This document shows positions 24,165 to 36,316 of a stretch of DNA of 64,000 nt, one piece after another. The position numbers and the translations under genes were made by a program. Source of the stretch: Sialis fuliginosa (Eukaryota > Arthropoda > Insecta > Megaloptera > Sialidae); NCBI GenBank assembly GCA_961205875.1, contig OY540814.1, forward strand, positions 10,212,993 to 10,276,992, read 5' to 3'. The stretch's first letter is position 1. Each line of letters opens with the position of its first letter. The notes under the pieces were generated by a model that worked only from the letters and a program-made list of their open reading frames with translations, was not told the DNA's origin and searched no databases.

Positions 24165-25827
24165 GTAAGATTGGTAGTAGTATATGGTTTTTTCGTATTA
24201 TGATTGTTATGTTTTTAATTGAAATTGATTTAAAAATAATAATATATGCAATGTTAATTCTTTCGAACAAAATGAGAGTACCGGTACTAATTAGTGTAGC
24301 CCAAAACTTATCCAAACACTTTCTACAGGGTGTTGAATCGTTATGGATATGATTTGAATTTTAGCGGAGTTTTAAATAAAAAATATATCGTTGTATTCAA
24401 AATAACCAGGAAGATTTAAGTCCTTATTTTAAATAACTTTTCCAATAAAATCAACATGATTTCCCAAAATTAACTATTGTGTTGTGATAAGTGATCTCCC
24501 AGTTCATATATTTCCAAGTAGCTAATACCTATAACTTTACATTTGTATGACTTTAACAACAAAAACAATGTCTGCATAACCCCAATATGTGTATTAAAAC
24601 TGATTTAACACGTACAATATTGTACAGAATAAAATTCAATAATACAATAGAGAACAATACATACATACCTACAGCTCTTGCATGTTTATTTACATATATA
24701 CATACATATAACTTGAAGCAGTAATTCATATGATCGTATATTATTTTATTTAGAACAACAAACAGTAATAACCTCATTGTAATTATTAAATTAAATAATC
24801 TGCATTACCCTTATTTTTAATTTTGTATTATATACAATTATTTGCATAAACACACAATGGTAATTTTTTATAATTATATTTGTAATTTATAAATACTGGG
24901 TCTTTTATAAAGTTTGTGAAGATTTTAAATTTAAATAACTACCTATTCTCTTGTATTTGTATCAAACCTTTTACCATTTTTCATTATTCCATTTACCCAA
25001 TTTTTTTTCAATTAAAAACTTTTCAAAGTAGTTTTTGCAATGTTCAAAATAGTTTTAATTCTAATTGCTTAGGGTGCTTGAGTGAATAAAGTGAATTGAA
25101 TAATACTTTCCAGCCATACAATATTTTTATCGATTCTAAAAAAAAAACATTAAATCTAGTAGGTACATTATTTTCCGACAAAACTGAACGAATATACAAA
25201 TACGTTGTTTTAAACAATACTTAACATTCAAAACATTCCAAGAGCTACTGGCCAAAACAGATAACCTATTTATTTAGGACTATAATATTATTAATGTTAA
25301 TTTATACTCTGATGAACATGCCAAGTCTGGCAGCGCCACGCGTTGATGGAGAAGGCAGTTTTTAAGTTATGTGTATTTATTTTTGGGCAGAGGCCACAAT
25401 ATAAACCTTTTAATAAATAAATAAAATATTTTTAAATGTTTAAAATATATTAGATATATAAAAATGTTTATGTAACTGGACCCGAATGATTCTTTTAGGC
25501 AGCCATTAAAATAAAATAATTAATACATGAATAATATCCCTGGCTGTATAATAAAATAAGAAAGAAATCAGTACTGGTCAAATAAAGAATATTTAAAAAA
25601 AATATTTTTGATAATTCTGATAAATTAATTGATTTCTTATCTTTTAAGTGTTAGTAAATAATATTAATCCCTGCAATAATAGAACGAATAATTTCAAAAA
25701 TTTGTGAAAATATAATATAAATAAAAACAACAACATGTAAAACTAATCAAATCGCAAGATCAGCATAGTGACGTTACAACAACTGTTATCATAGAATTAT
25801 ACATCGAATCTAGAACCAGACAGAACG
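24165..25827. other. Noncoding AT-rich interval
   Basis: No gene recognised. At 25310-25425 there is a CATGCCAAGTCTGGCAGCGC ... GGGCAGAGGCCACAATATAAA ... AATAAATAAATAAA stretch that looks like a retroposon 3' end. Confidence 0.4.
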
Positions 25828-26576
25828 ATGGCTTCAAACGATGTAATGAAAATCTTTCATGAAATCAGCGCCGATATAAAAACCATAAAGACGGACATGA
25901 CAGACATCAAGAAAAATATCGAACATCTAACAGGAATAATAGAGATGGTGGAAGGAGAACATGACAAAATATGCGAAATATTAAAAATTTAAAAGCAAAA
26001 AATAGAATACCAGGAATTTCTGCAAGAAGAAATAACATTGTAATCAATGGTATTCCAGAAGACCCAAGAGAAACTCCACAGAACTTAGAAGATACTATTG
26101 TTAATATGTTTAAGAACAAACTGGGTGTCAATATCTCGAAAGAACTGCTTAATGAGGTGAGAAGAGTTGAACACAAAGACTCGCATAGAAGTCATAGACC
26201 TATTCTAGTAAGCTGCATGTCATTATATCTGAAAAAATTAATATTGGCCCAAAGAATAAAACTAAAAGGCACAGACTAAACTTACTAACTAACTAACATA
26301 AACGACCATTTGACAAAATTTCAAAAAGACGGAAGAAAAGAGCTTGTACGGTTGTGTAAGAATATATGAGAAAATGGAATCGAGCCAAAAATAAGAAATG
26401 GAAAAATTCGGACATTAGAACAAATAAGAACAATGGAAGAAGAAGCGATGAAAGTAAGAAAGAAAACAAACGTTACTGAATCTACAGCAAATATAAACAA
26501 AGTAAAAAATATTATCAACCAAAAAGACACACCTACAACGCCGAACGTGATGGAGCGTTTTTTCCTTCGAGACTGA
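25828..26576 (+). pseudogene. Dead LINE ORF1 (L1-type nucleic-acid-binding ORF1p)
   Basis: ATG 25828 starts MASNDVMKIFHEISADIKTI with a coiled-coil-like lead. A stop at about 25990 and a frameshift near 26030 follow. The frame then resumes as NNIVINGIPEDPRET, LGVNISKELLNEVRRV and RPILVSCMSLYLKKLI up to KGTD and a stop (26277). It continues as INDHLTKFQKDGRKELVRLC, one more stop, then ENGIEPKIRNGKI and ends at 26574. The RRM-like 'NNIVINGIPE' and the 'KGT.IYI...L....R..L...CK' pattern match non-LTR ORF1 proteins. No ORF2 follows. Confidence 0.8.
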
Positions 26577-28246
26577 ATTCTACGAAGAAAAATTAATATC
26601 TCTACCTAAAATAAATAAAATAAGTACATGATTATAAAAAATCGATTGTACTTTAACGTGCAATGTTGTAACGCTCTAGTAAATCATAGTTAAACTTATT
26701 GAGAAAAGTATAATGTATTGTGTTGTGTGTATATAAAACGTGGCTACATGACGAGTATAAATACTTTATGTTTCATAAAAATATTTATATATATGAATAG
26801 TATTACAAACAATCTTAGAAATCTCAAAAAGAACTAAACTCCGTTTTGTTCTTATAAATGAGACAATAACTTAGCTCTAAAATATACTTTTAACATGTAA
26901 ACACATTTTAATGTACATAAATATGTATTAATTAAAAATATTGAACTTAAATAGTAATGAAACATTAGAACATATAACATATTATTAGAATGACCAATAA
27001 ACAAACTTTTTAGAGAACGGTTCTTAAAACCAATTATGATAGGAAAAAAAACTGGACAAACATAATTCTCTTCTTGTCAGGTCATTCATAGAATGTATGT
27101 ATTAATTTATTTAAATATATTGAATGTGCATTTCATACGCGAGTCTTTATTCTAGATTTTGATAAATAATGTTAAACACCATAAATATACATATAGTGAG
27201 TGTGTAACTTGAAGCGAAGTTGTCTCTAGTACTAATACAGACATAATAATGCATTACTACATCTATATAATATTTATTTACACATGTCATATACATATGA
27301 ATCTTAAGAACGCGCTGAATATGTACATTGTACAATATTGTACATATTATGTAGAAAAAAAAAGTATTTACTATACTACTATTATTTAATATTACTCATA
27401 TATACAATAATATACATATAATATATAAACATACATGGAGAGATATGATTACACAAAGGATAATAAATATTTATAATAATTAAGTACATATTATGTAGGT
27501 TGAGTGCGCACACTTATCACTTATGTAAGTTTGTGTAACCAAAACAATTATATTAGAAAATATGTAATAGAATTTATTGTACACTTCCAACCTTCCTGTA
27601 ATGTACATTATATTACTACATCAGTATTTTTCTATTCTACTTACTTTACTTTTCACTCCAGTATTTCTTATTGCAATTTCAAAAACTTAGAGGTGACTTA
27701 AATGTGGATCTACCCGTCTTGCCACTCATTGTTCATCTGCAGGCTATAAATGACCAGTTAATGAAATTCAGGCCCTAAATAAATACGTCATCTGTTTTAG
27801 CCAATGGCTATTGGACTAAAACATTACCTTTAAGAATTTATATACATACATATAACCTTACAGGATTAAAGGGGAGGGGAGTAACTTGTAAGATTTTAAT
27901 GTTACAGTTTGAAAGCTTATATCTCCGGAACTAATAATTATAGAGGAATAAATGAAACGCTAGTAAAAGTCTAATATAAACTATTTTATAAAAAAAGAGT
28001 TTAAACTTTTCAATCCTAAATTCTTAAATACAGTAACATAAAAAAATAAAGCTATTCCGCAAAGAGTTTCACGACAAACCCACGAGACAAGGTATGTCTT
28101 AAAATCCTTGCAATTATTAATTATAATAGATATACATTTTTAATTAAATTACGTACAAAGATTTGCATATAAATATTTAATGTAGAGATACAAAGGTATA
28201 TTTAAAGTCTATGTTTAAAGTTCAGAGTGCCCCATTACTGTCCTGT
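26577..28246. other. Noncoding AT-rich interval
   Basis: No features beyond TATA-rich simple sequence near 27360-27430. Confidence 0.5.
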
Positions 28247-28414
28247 TTACGCTCCTCACACTACCGCTAACATCCATTGCACTATCTGCCAAGATGGAGA
28301 TAGATGGACGGGATCTTTTTTTCTTCTTCTCTTACGACGACTACATACACACAGACAACTGTGCGACGTACTCTGAATAGGTAATTCCTGTTTGAGTTTT
28401 GATGAGCACCTGAT

Positions 28415-28606
28415 ATGCTCAAAATCAATCTTTTGCAAATTATCCTCTTATCTCTTATTTCCCCCGTTCGCGCTGACTTTGTGGTTTCCTATTTGCGTTC
28501 CAATTTATTATTTTATCGTTACGTCGGGGGAGTGTTTAAAATTGGAGATTTGAAACTCAGTCGAGCGTGGATAATTTCATCCAGCGCACACAACTTTTAT
28601 GTGTAG
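28415..28606 (+). CDS. Weak candidate: short frame with signal-peptide-like start
   Basis: ATG 28415 opens a 63-codon frame, MLKINLLQIILLSLISPVRA then DFVVSYLRSN. That is a textbook hydrophobic leader with a small-residue cleavage site after Ala20. The local base composition is less AT-rich than the flanks. The frame stops at 28604-28606; a splice donor (GTT|GTAAGAAT near 28634) is outside it. It could be exon 1 of a secreted or receptor protein, or chance. No homology is claimed. Confidence 0.2.
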   Translation: MLKINLLQIILLSLISPVRADFVVSYLRSNLLFYRYVGGVFKIGDLKLSRAWIISSSAHNFYV

Positions 28607-29155
28607 AAATGTTTTTGCCACGGGATTTTCAATAGTTGTAAGAATTATATGGGATAAAAACGACAGTGCTGTATTAGCGTGACATTTTATACAAAATACC
28701 ATATCTAAATACTGTATACACATTTTTTTAGATTTTATGTGTTTTTTAATAAGTAGACTCCAAAACTTATTATTATTTTAAAACCGAGTGATATCGTATG
28801 TATTAACCCACTTGTTACTGAAACTTTTTTTTATCTCCGATTGTTGTAATTTTTTGATATGTGTATCTTTATGCATGTAAATCGCTAGGAAATATAATAA
28901 AAAAATATATGTTATCTGAAAAGGCTGGAAAATAAAGGGTTTTATAACGCCCGGTAGTAATGAGCCACTACGATCATAGAAAACAGTTTAAGCCACTTAT
29001 ATTCACTTCAAGTTGTCTAAAACACACAAAAAACTAATTTTATTGAAAATTTTGTTTTTTCGGTTGGTATTTGGAGGAAAGAAATTAGTAATTAATAAAA
29101 ATAAAATGATGTTGGAGTATAGTATGTTAAAAAATATGTTTTTGTATGCAGTAGG

Positions 29156-29260
29156 GGGTCGTCCATAAAATACGTACGCAAAAAAGAGGTAAAGAGGGGG
29201 AGTTACTTAGCGTGATGATATGTAACGAGGAGGGGGGGGGGTGAGTCCGAACAAATGTGA
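29156..29260 (+). repeat. Solitary end of a 'GTCCATAAA' repeat
   Basis: GGGGTCGTCCATAAAATACG followed by AGAGGGGGAGTTAC and a G-run resembles the ends of the element at 58749-59267. Only one end is visible. Confidence 0.5.
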
Positions 29261-29483
29261 TGTTTAAAATACTTACATCAATTTAATTCCTATTTTTTAA
29301 ACCAAAGTTTTTATTGGAGGGAGGCAGGTTTTGGGACACTTATTGTTAGTAAATATTTTGGTCAAAAATACTTATTATTTGTAATAAATCATGAAATACA
29401 TCAATTCAAAGAATTATTGTATTGAATAAAATAACATTGATTGGTATCAATAAATAAATAGGCTATTTTTAATGAAAAAAAGC

Positions 29484-29995
29484 AGCGGCAAATTTTTAAT
29501 TTCCACGAAAACTTAGCGGCAAAGAAACGGCAAATTCTCCCTCTTATTATTTTTTGGTAGTGTCATTTTTTTCAAACATAATTTTTTAATGAAAAAAAAG
29601 AGCGGTAATTTTTTATTTTCCACGACAAATTAGCGGCAAAAAACGGCAAATTCACCCTCATCACTTTGCGTTAGTGTCATTATTAGTAATGTCTCGCTAA
29701 CTTGACGTCAAGTTAGCGAAACACGTGATTATTTTTTTCAAACACAATTTTTTATTGAAAAAAAGAAGCGGCAAATTTTTAGTTTCCACGACAAATTAGC
29801 GGAAAAAAACGGCAAATTTATCCCCTAATCATTTATTGTTAGTGTCATTTTTAGTAATGTTGTCTCGCTAACTTGACTTGAAGTTAGCGAAACATGTAAC
29901 AAATAAAGCGGCAATTTTTTTATTTCACAACTAATTAGCCGCAAAAAAGCGGCAAATTCTTAGTATAATGACAATTGTATTTTCTGAAGTTGTTT
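29484..29995 (+). repeat. Four-unit tandem array with embedded palindrome
   Basis: Units begin AGCGGCAAATTTTTAATTTC (or variants) at 29484, 29601, 29767 and 29907, each followed by CACGA-AAATTAGCGGCAAA-AACGGCAAATT. Spacing is about 117, 166 and 140 bp. Units 2 and 3 carry a palindrome whose half-site is TCGCTAACTTGAC: at 29694-29719 it is perfect over 26 bp, at 29865-29890 it has two mismatches. No coding potential. Confidence 0.85.
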
Positions 29996-30250
29996 CGCTA
30001 AATTGATGGACATGGGTTATTTATTGGACGCAACGTCATTGAATTATTTACTTCAAGTAAAATTTACTTGCTTTCAATAAACATATAAATATTATTCAAA
30101 TAATTTGAGTTATTTATATCCATTAATTTTTGTTTCAGTGTATAGTATCGACGTTCCTATAACCCTCGTTAACTCCTTTCTGTGCACGTAGAAGGTCTGA
30201 GCCGCTAAATAGTTTTGAGTTGAGTAGCGCAAACGCTATCAAAGAGGATT

Positions 30251-32540
30251 TAGTGTATATATTTATTATTTATATATAGATTGAATACTTAGTTAATCTT
30301 ATTTACTAGGTAATACTTATAATTATAATCTGTTCTTGTTTAATACAAAGTAATCGTAAGTATATTAATATAATGTAAGCATTGATAATTTATATGCAGT
30401 ACTATTACATTGAAAGTATATATTCTAATACTTCATTACTTTACATTTGTAAGTTTTACATTTTAATGTAAATAGTCTTTTTAAGATCTTAAATATTCAT
30501 TTATACCTTAACAACACTTAAATTTAGGAATTGTATACAAGTAGGTACATAATTATAAAATTAATTAAATTCTCTCAAGAATTCTAAGAATGCTATAATG
30601 TCCCTCGTGTAATATTACTTCAAAACTATAAAAAGGTATAGTCTTGAAATTTTTACGACCATGTTAGATTACAAATAGAAACATTTTAATTTTGTTATTT
30701 ATATACATAATAGTTGAAATATAAAATTATATTTATAATTTATATCTAACCTAAACTAACTAACTATTTTTTTTATAAGATACTAACATTTGTGTAAGAT
30801 CATCGATTTTTGTATTTTTACATTTTTAAAAAATTGAGTTACGGTCAATTTAGTGAAACCAGGTAACGCGGTCGGATATATGACCCTCAGAAAACTTTAA
30901 ACGCGTTTTTCTCTACTCTTTTTTACCTTGTCCAGGCGATTACTCAAACACTAATGAACCGATGAACACATGTTTTTTTAATAATCACAGTGACTAAGTA
31001 TGTGCGTAGACGATTTTTAAAATTTTGATAATTACTATTTTTCAAGGCCGCTTGAATAAAAAATATCTTAAAATAATATTTAAAGCATCGCCGTGGCCAT
31101 TTCGTAAAAAAATAATAATAATAAACGGCTTCACACAATATTCATATAGAATTTGATAATTTTTAATTTTTTTAATTTCGATAACTATTCACCTAAATTT
31201 CGATAGAAGAATAGAGAGGTTTAAATTTTTTTGATCGCCACACCGAGGCTTAAACTTTGCAAATTTTTAATATTTTTCAATAAAAATTGGTATTGGATAC
31301 CTAAGTTAAATATATATTTAATAAAATGTCCTTTGTTAGATCTTCAAATAATTACTTATACCTGTGAAAAAAATTCCCAAACGTTGACAATTTTTTTACC
31401 CCTTAATATTACATTATTTCATAATACTAGATTCTGTTCAGTGATTACATAACACATATTTTTTCTTTGAAAACATCACAACTAAATATTTTTGAAAGAT
31501 ATAAATTTATATGTAGAAATCTATACATAGTATTTAATAAAAAGCCTTAAAACCTCTCACAATTTCATTTAAAAATATTTTCGTTGAAAACGTCTCATCA
31601 AGAATTGTGTTATTTCCTTGACAATGCAAATATAATTAATCGTGACTGACAATGATATCAGCTTACTCCGCCTGCGTAACTGTAAACTCCATTTACTCAA
31701 AGCTCGTCTCATAAAAAATTCACAATCTAAAACGATCTCTTCTTCAACTCTCCTATTCCTTTTTAAAGTGGAGAATAATTAATAAATTATTTAGGAAAAA
31801 AATTGAATCCATTAAATTTTTCTTGATTTCATTTAATGCCCCATAAAAGACTTGTGTATATTTAATGACAGCGTTGATCTTTTAAATAAAAGTACTAAGT
31901 TTTATAAATAATATTTTTCCTGCAATTAATGATTTTACTATACATTTAATATTTACATGTATTTAGAAGTGTAAGAGTGGATATGTATTGTATATTCCAT
32001 TGAATTTTTTCATAATTAATATTGTATATGGAAAATGATTATGTAATATTCAAATCATGTATAATTCTACATTCTACATACTGATATTTTAATTTTTTTA
32101 TTGACTTTTATATACATAAATACCCAGGAAGTTATAAAATAACAAAACTTCAACCATACATTGGAGAATTAGGTAGTGCATTGGAAGACAGATAGCACAT
32201 TATAAGTGTATTATATATTATGTTGTATAATTCACATACCACATACATACCTACCTATAATCTGAAACAAATTTAATAAATCATTCAAAATTAACATTAA
32301 AGTTATCAGTAAAAATATTCAAAAACCTCATAAAATGTTATACAATTCCACTGTATTCCTCGCCATTTTATGATAATTAGAATATCGCATCGGAATAAAC
32401 AAAATACAAGAAAACTCAAACAACAACTTGAGACAGTCATTTCTCATTTTGTTTAAATGACTGATCGAGCTGTCAGATATAAAAGGCTATGGTGTTGATT
32501 CCATAAAAAGTTATTCTAAAACTAATGCTAAAAGTTGTGT
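30251..32540. other. Noncoding AT-rich interval
   Basis: No gene, RNA or repeat recognised. Confidence 0.5.
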
Positions 32541-32559
32541 TCTACTGCTATAAATATTG

Positions 32560-32830
32560 ATGTTGGCAATGTATTCGATCACGCGTGAAAATCGCATAAC
32601 ATTATATGCCGAGACGCCGGGCCGACAGTTCGCGTTGATATATAGCTCTATAAATCTGAATCCGAAGTTCAATCCCAGACGATACGGTCACTGGCGTCAA
32701 ACGCCTGGCTGACCGGGGGTCAAAGCTATACCTATACCGCCTACCTACTTCCAAAGTGCATTCTGAGGTACGAATTACTTCGTATACGGCCGGTCGTAAA
32801 GTCTATTCGCATCAAACATTGCTCACGAAC
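32560..32830. other. GC-rich island with TATA-like core, unknown
   Basis: A strongly GC-richer patch. ATG 32569 opens a 47-codon frame (MYSITRENRITLYAETPGRQ...) to 32712 with no known family. TATATAG (32639) and TATAAAT (32648) lie inside. It could be a promoter region, exon fragment or conserved noncoding element. Confidence 0.3.
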
Positions 32831-33922
32831 CAATATGTTTGTTATAAATATATAATGATCAACCTACTAGTAGGTATTATCGACATGCTAATATGAATTT
32901 ATTCAAATATACAATACCTACATATTTAATTTTATATTTATTCACATCTATCAATTTTATCAAGAATTTTTGTGAAATGTAAATAAAATTATATTTTCAT
33001 CAGTTCAACGAAAATACAATTTATCGCGTTTCACATTTTTAAATTTAGTCAAGAATAAAAATAAAAATAGAAAACAATATTTCGTTTTTTTCCTTGGGGC
33101 TAAACTTTTTGTTGTATTCTTGATAGCATGAGTTAAAAATAAAAAGAGTATTTCAAGAAAATAATAACTTTAAACGGATTTATTCATTCTGCTTTTTGAC
33201 TGCACATGTGTTGGCTAAAAAAGAAATTATATATAAATAAAAAATATATGAATATTCAACTATAAAGTTTTACGCAAAGAAATTCTTAGAATTCATACTA
33301 ACATAGAATATTCTTTAATCTTTCTACATTTAAGTACAAAAGTTCATCTTTTATTTTAAGCACATTTCATTTCTTACGTATTTATGTTATAAGTGAGCAC
33401 AAAAAATGTTCGGAATAAATTCACGTCACATAACTTTTCTTGTGCAATAATTTTTAACAAGAAAAACACATTTCCGTGAAATTATCTTTTTCGCTTATTT
33501 ATTTGATTCTAACACGTTTTTACTTTCTATCTTCTAAAAATTTACCAGCAATGTTAAACTGCACGGAGTCATGTAATATAGCAATTTGACTTCTAACATT
33601 TACCGTAAAACATCAAAGAGTAAATGCAGGACAAAGAAATAGGAATATAAAAAGAACATGTTTCTAATATAAAATTTTCATTGCTATTACCAGACATATA
33701 TATATGTGTTATAGTGGAAAATAGCGAAATGATATGCTTTAGAACGAATATGATAAAACTTACGTAGGTGATAAAATATGTACAAAATAATATTAAATCA
33801 TTGAGTTATTACTATTTCTAGGAATGTGATTTTGATTGAAAATAAAGTGATAATATTTTAATTATTTTATTGTTTTATAAATAAAATCATATATTAATAA
33901 AATGTAAACATTTTATATAAAA
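32831..33922. other. Noncoding AT-rich interval
   Basis: Nothing recognised. Confidence 0.5.
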
Positions 33923-34125
33923 TCCATACTAATGTAAATGCGAAAGTAACTCTGTTTGTCTTTTTGTTTATAACCTTTTCACGGCTAAACCGCTGGACCG
34001 ATTTTGATGAAATTTGGCAGGGAGACAAATTTCACTCTGAGGAAAGAAATAAGCAACCTTGTATCCCGAAAATTGATTAGATAAAAAAAATACAAATTCC
34101 ACGCGAAGTCGCGGGTAATAGTTAG
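33923..34125 (-). mobile_element. RTE-like retroposon tail, ~200 bp
   Basis: On the minus strand it runs from ACTAACTATTACCCGCGACT and TTCGCGTGGAATTTG to AATTTCATCAAAATCGGTCC, AGCGGTTTAGCCGTGAAAAG, TTTCGCATTTACATTAGTAT and GGA. This is the common lepidopteran retroposon tail that also occurs at 57130-57582. 5'-truncated. Confidence 0.75.
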
Positions 34126-35098
34126 TACTTTATAATTTAATCTACTACTGTAAATCATATAAATAAATAAATAGTTTTTTATTTTTTATAATTAGTTACA
34201 CTTAATTTTTTTTCAAAATTAATTTCATCGTGATATATAAAATTCTCGTCCCTTAAATCAAAATATAAAATATTGTGCTATAAATAAAAATTAATGGCTA
34301 TAATATAAAATTATGAAGTTAGAAATTAATTAAAATACAATAAGGTACCTACTGGCAGCAGTCTTGACCCCTTTAAGAGCAAGGCACACAGTTTTTTATG
34401 GGCTTCTTTTTTGTAATTCTCATGAACTCATGTTACTAATAAAACAAGTATCTCTTTATTAATAACATATAGTTTGTTTTATGGTTCCGTATCTAAATTA
34501 TAGCCTATTATTTTGTTTATGTTTTTTCTCCAGTAATAGATAAAGTAAAACCAGTAACGGACACTTGCTAATGATTGTAAAATGATAAGTACTACGACAC
34601 AAAAATTATAAAATAAAGAATCGTAAAATTTAAAGTAATATATAGCAGATGCAATGACAATATATAAATAGATTACACTAATAATTAGTTAAAATGTCCA
34701 CCATTTTGACACACATTGGCCGATTGTCATCAAATTAAGCTATTTTACAGTTAAGTGTCTGTAGATTATGATTCAATAATGACAGTAATCAATTATCAAC
34801 AAATATTTCTAATTTAATACATTTAATTAAACAAGAATCTAACACTGGGGTATGATCCAAGACTAGTGCCAGTAGCTTATATTATTCAAAAATAATACAT
34901 TAATTAGTACAACATAATACTTAAAATACATTATTATATTTAAATATTCAATTGTTTTTGGAGGCAATATAAGAAATTCTATGTTTAAATTCCAAATTTT
35001 ATTAACGATCGTATAAACAAAAAAACAAATCCATGATAGAAATGAATAAAAAGATAAATTTAAATAAAAAGGTCTAATGTGATGATGCACATGAATAC
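34126..35098. other. Noncoding AT-rich interval
   Basis: Nothing recognised; a GACACACATTGGCC phrase near 34715 is not assignable. Confidence 0.45.
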
Positions 35099-35203
35099 TA
35101 ATTGACGAGCAATATGTGAAATAGCCAGTTGAATCCGTCCCTGGAACGACTGGGTGAAGTTATTGTGAGGGCAGATGATGGCATATTCGAATACGCCTTC
35201 AAG
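35099..35203 (-). CDS. Candidate internal coding exon, unknown protein
   Basis: On the minus strand a good acceptor (TATTCTTTACCATTTACAG, AG at 35205-35204) is followed by a 35-codon open stretch, LEGVFEYAIICPHNNFTQSF then QGRIQLAISHIARQL, ending before GTATTC (35098-35093). The exon is 105 bp and keeps frame. Amino-acid composition and synonymous choices look coding (many C-ending codons in AT-rich DNA), and NNFT is an N-glycosylation sequon. The frame remains open on both sides, so the donor is less certain than the acceptor. I do not recognise the protein. It implies a host gene on the minus strand with large introns. Confidence 0.45.
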
Positions 35204-36064
35204 CTGTAAATGGTAAAGAATAGGTGTTTGAATATGACAAAGCTTGCTTGTAGCATACATATGCGTGTAAATGTGTAGATGTGTATGATTCATGGCGGTA
35301 TAAAGTATTGTTTATTTTCGTGTCAACTACTTGAAAATTGGATCTGCATCGAGAGAATAGCCCAATATATAATAAAAATGGAAAACTCTACGGAATTTTT
35401 ATTATCGTAAATTTTATAAATATTTCCTTTTTTATTATAATACTATAATAAATAGTTATAATGTAATATAATAACACTTGAAGTATCTTTACATTTATAT
35501 GAATTATGTACATACATTGTACAAAAATAAATGATGGTTTATAATTTGACTTATTATTTTATGTTTTTCCGTACAAAAATAAGTGTAAATCATTTAATTA
35601 TATAACTAAGAGATAATAAATGTATTGTAGTATGGGCTTCAGAAGTCGTCTACCACCATAAAGATTCGACAATAGATAAGACAAACATCATCGGTTATCT
35701 TTTTCTAGGGCGGAGCTTATATAGTTACATTATTTTAAATAAAAAAACATTAATAGACGTCCATTTAATTAATTAATTTTATATCAAGTTTAACATATTT
35801 AAATACTAAAATTCGGAATATCAAATATTTTTTGTCACAAAATTTACTTATAAAATTTCCCATAAATTACGTAATAATCTAATGGCACAAATATATGTGA
35901 GTACTATAAACGAAGAGTACTTCTTTACCTAGCATTTGAGTTTTAAAATATCTTTCTTTATTTGATACATGGAGAAATGATTTAAACATTATAATAATCA
36001 AATAAGAGGAGCCTATCAAGTTTGTGAATTTGAATGAAAACTGGACGACCACTTCTGTATTTCA

Positions 36065-36316
36065 CTGTAGGGGTTGAATTTATAAAAATCCTTTCTTTCA
36101 GATCATTTGCAAGTCAAGACGCTTCGATTGGTACCCCAACGAAGTCAATAGATTTTTTAATTTGAGAAATTTCGTGCACGTAAAAATTAACACGCACGTA
36201 CGTACACAAAAATAGTGTAAATATACTACAGTGATCTTGAAACATAAAAATATGTTAAAATTTTTTATTCAAATTTTCAGACCAATTACAACAACTTCCT
36301 GTTGGGAAGTTAAAAA
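36065..36316 (+). repeat. Dispersed repeat family B, copy 2
   Basis: Uninterrupted copy with GTAGGGGTTGAATTTATAAA, TTTCAGATCAT, CAAGACGCTTCGATTGGTAC, ATTTCGTGCACGTAAAAATT, and a closing hairpin AACTTCCTGTTGGGAAGTT. Confidence 0.8.

Noticed and set aside
24553..24777. 74-codon minus-strand frame rich in Leu/Val/Cys
   Set aside because: Composition is what AT-rich random DNA gives; no start context, domain or splice support.
26321..26530. Minus-strand 69-codon frame opposite the LINE ORF1
   Set aside because: Antisense shadow of the purine-rich ORF1 pseudogene.
29484..29995. CRISPR-like array
   Set aside because: Units are long, diverged and AT-rich with irregular spacing, in an animal genome with no cas genes; a satellite-like tandem repeat explains it.
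34700..34740. Mariner-like end (CATTTTGACACACATTGGCC)
   Set aside because: No inverted partner, no TA flank pair and no transposase scrap nearby.
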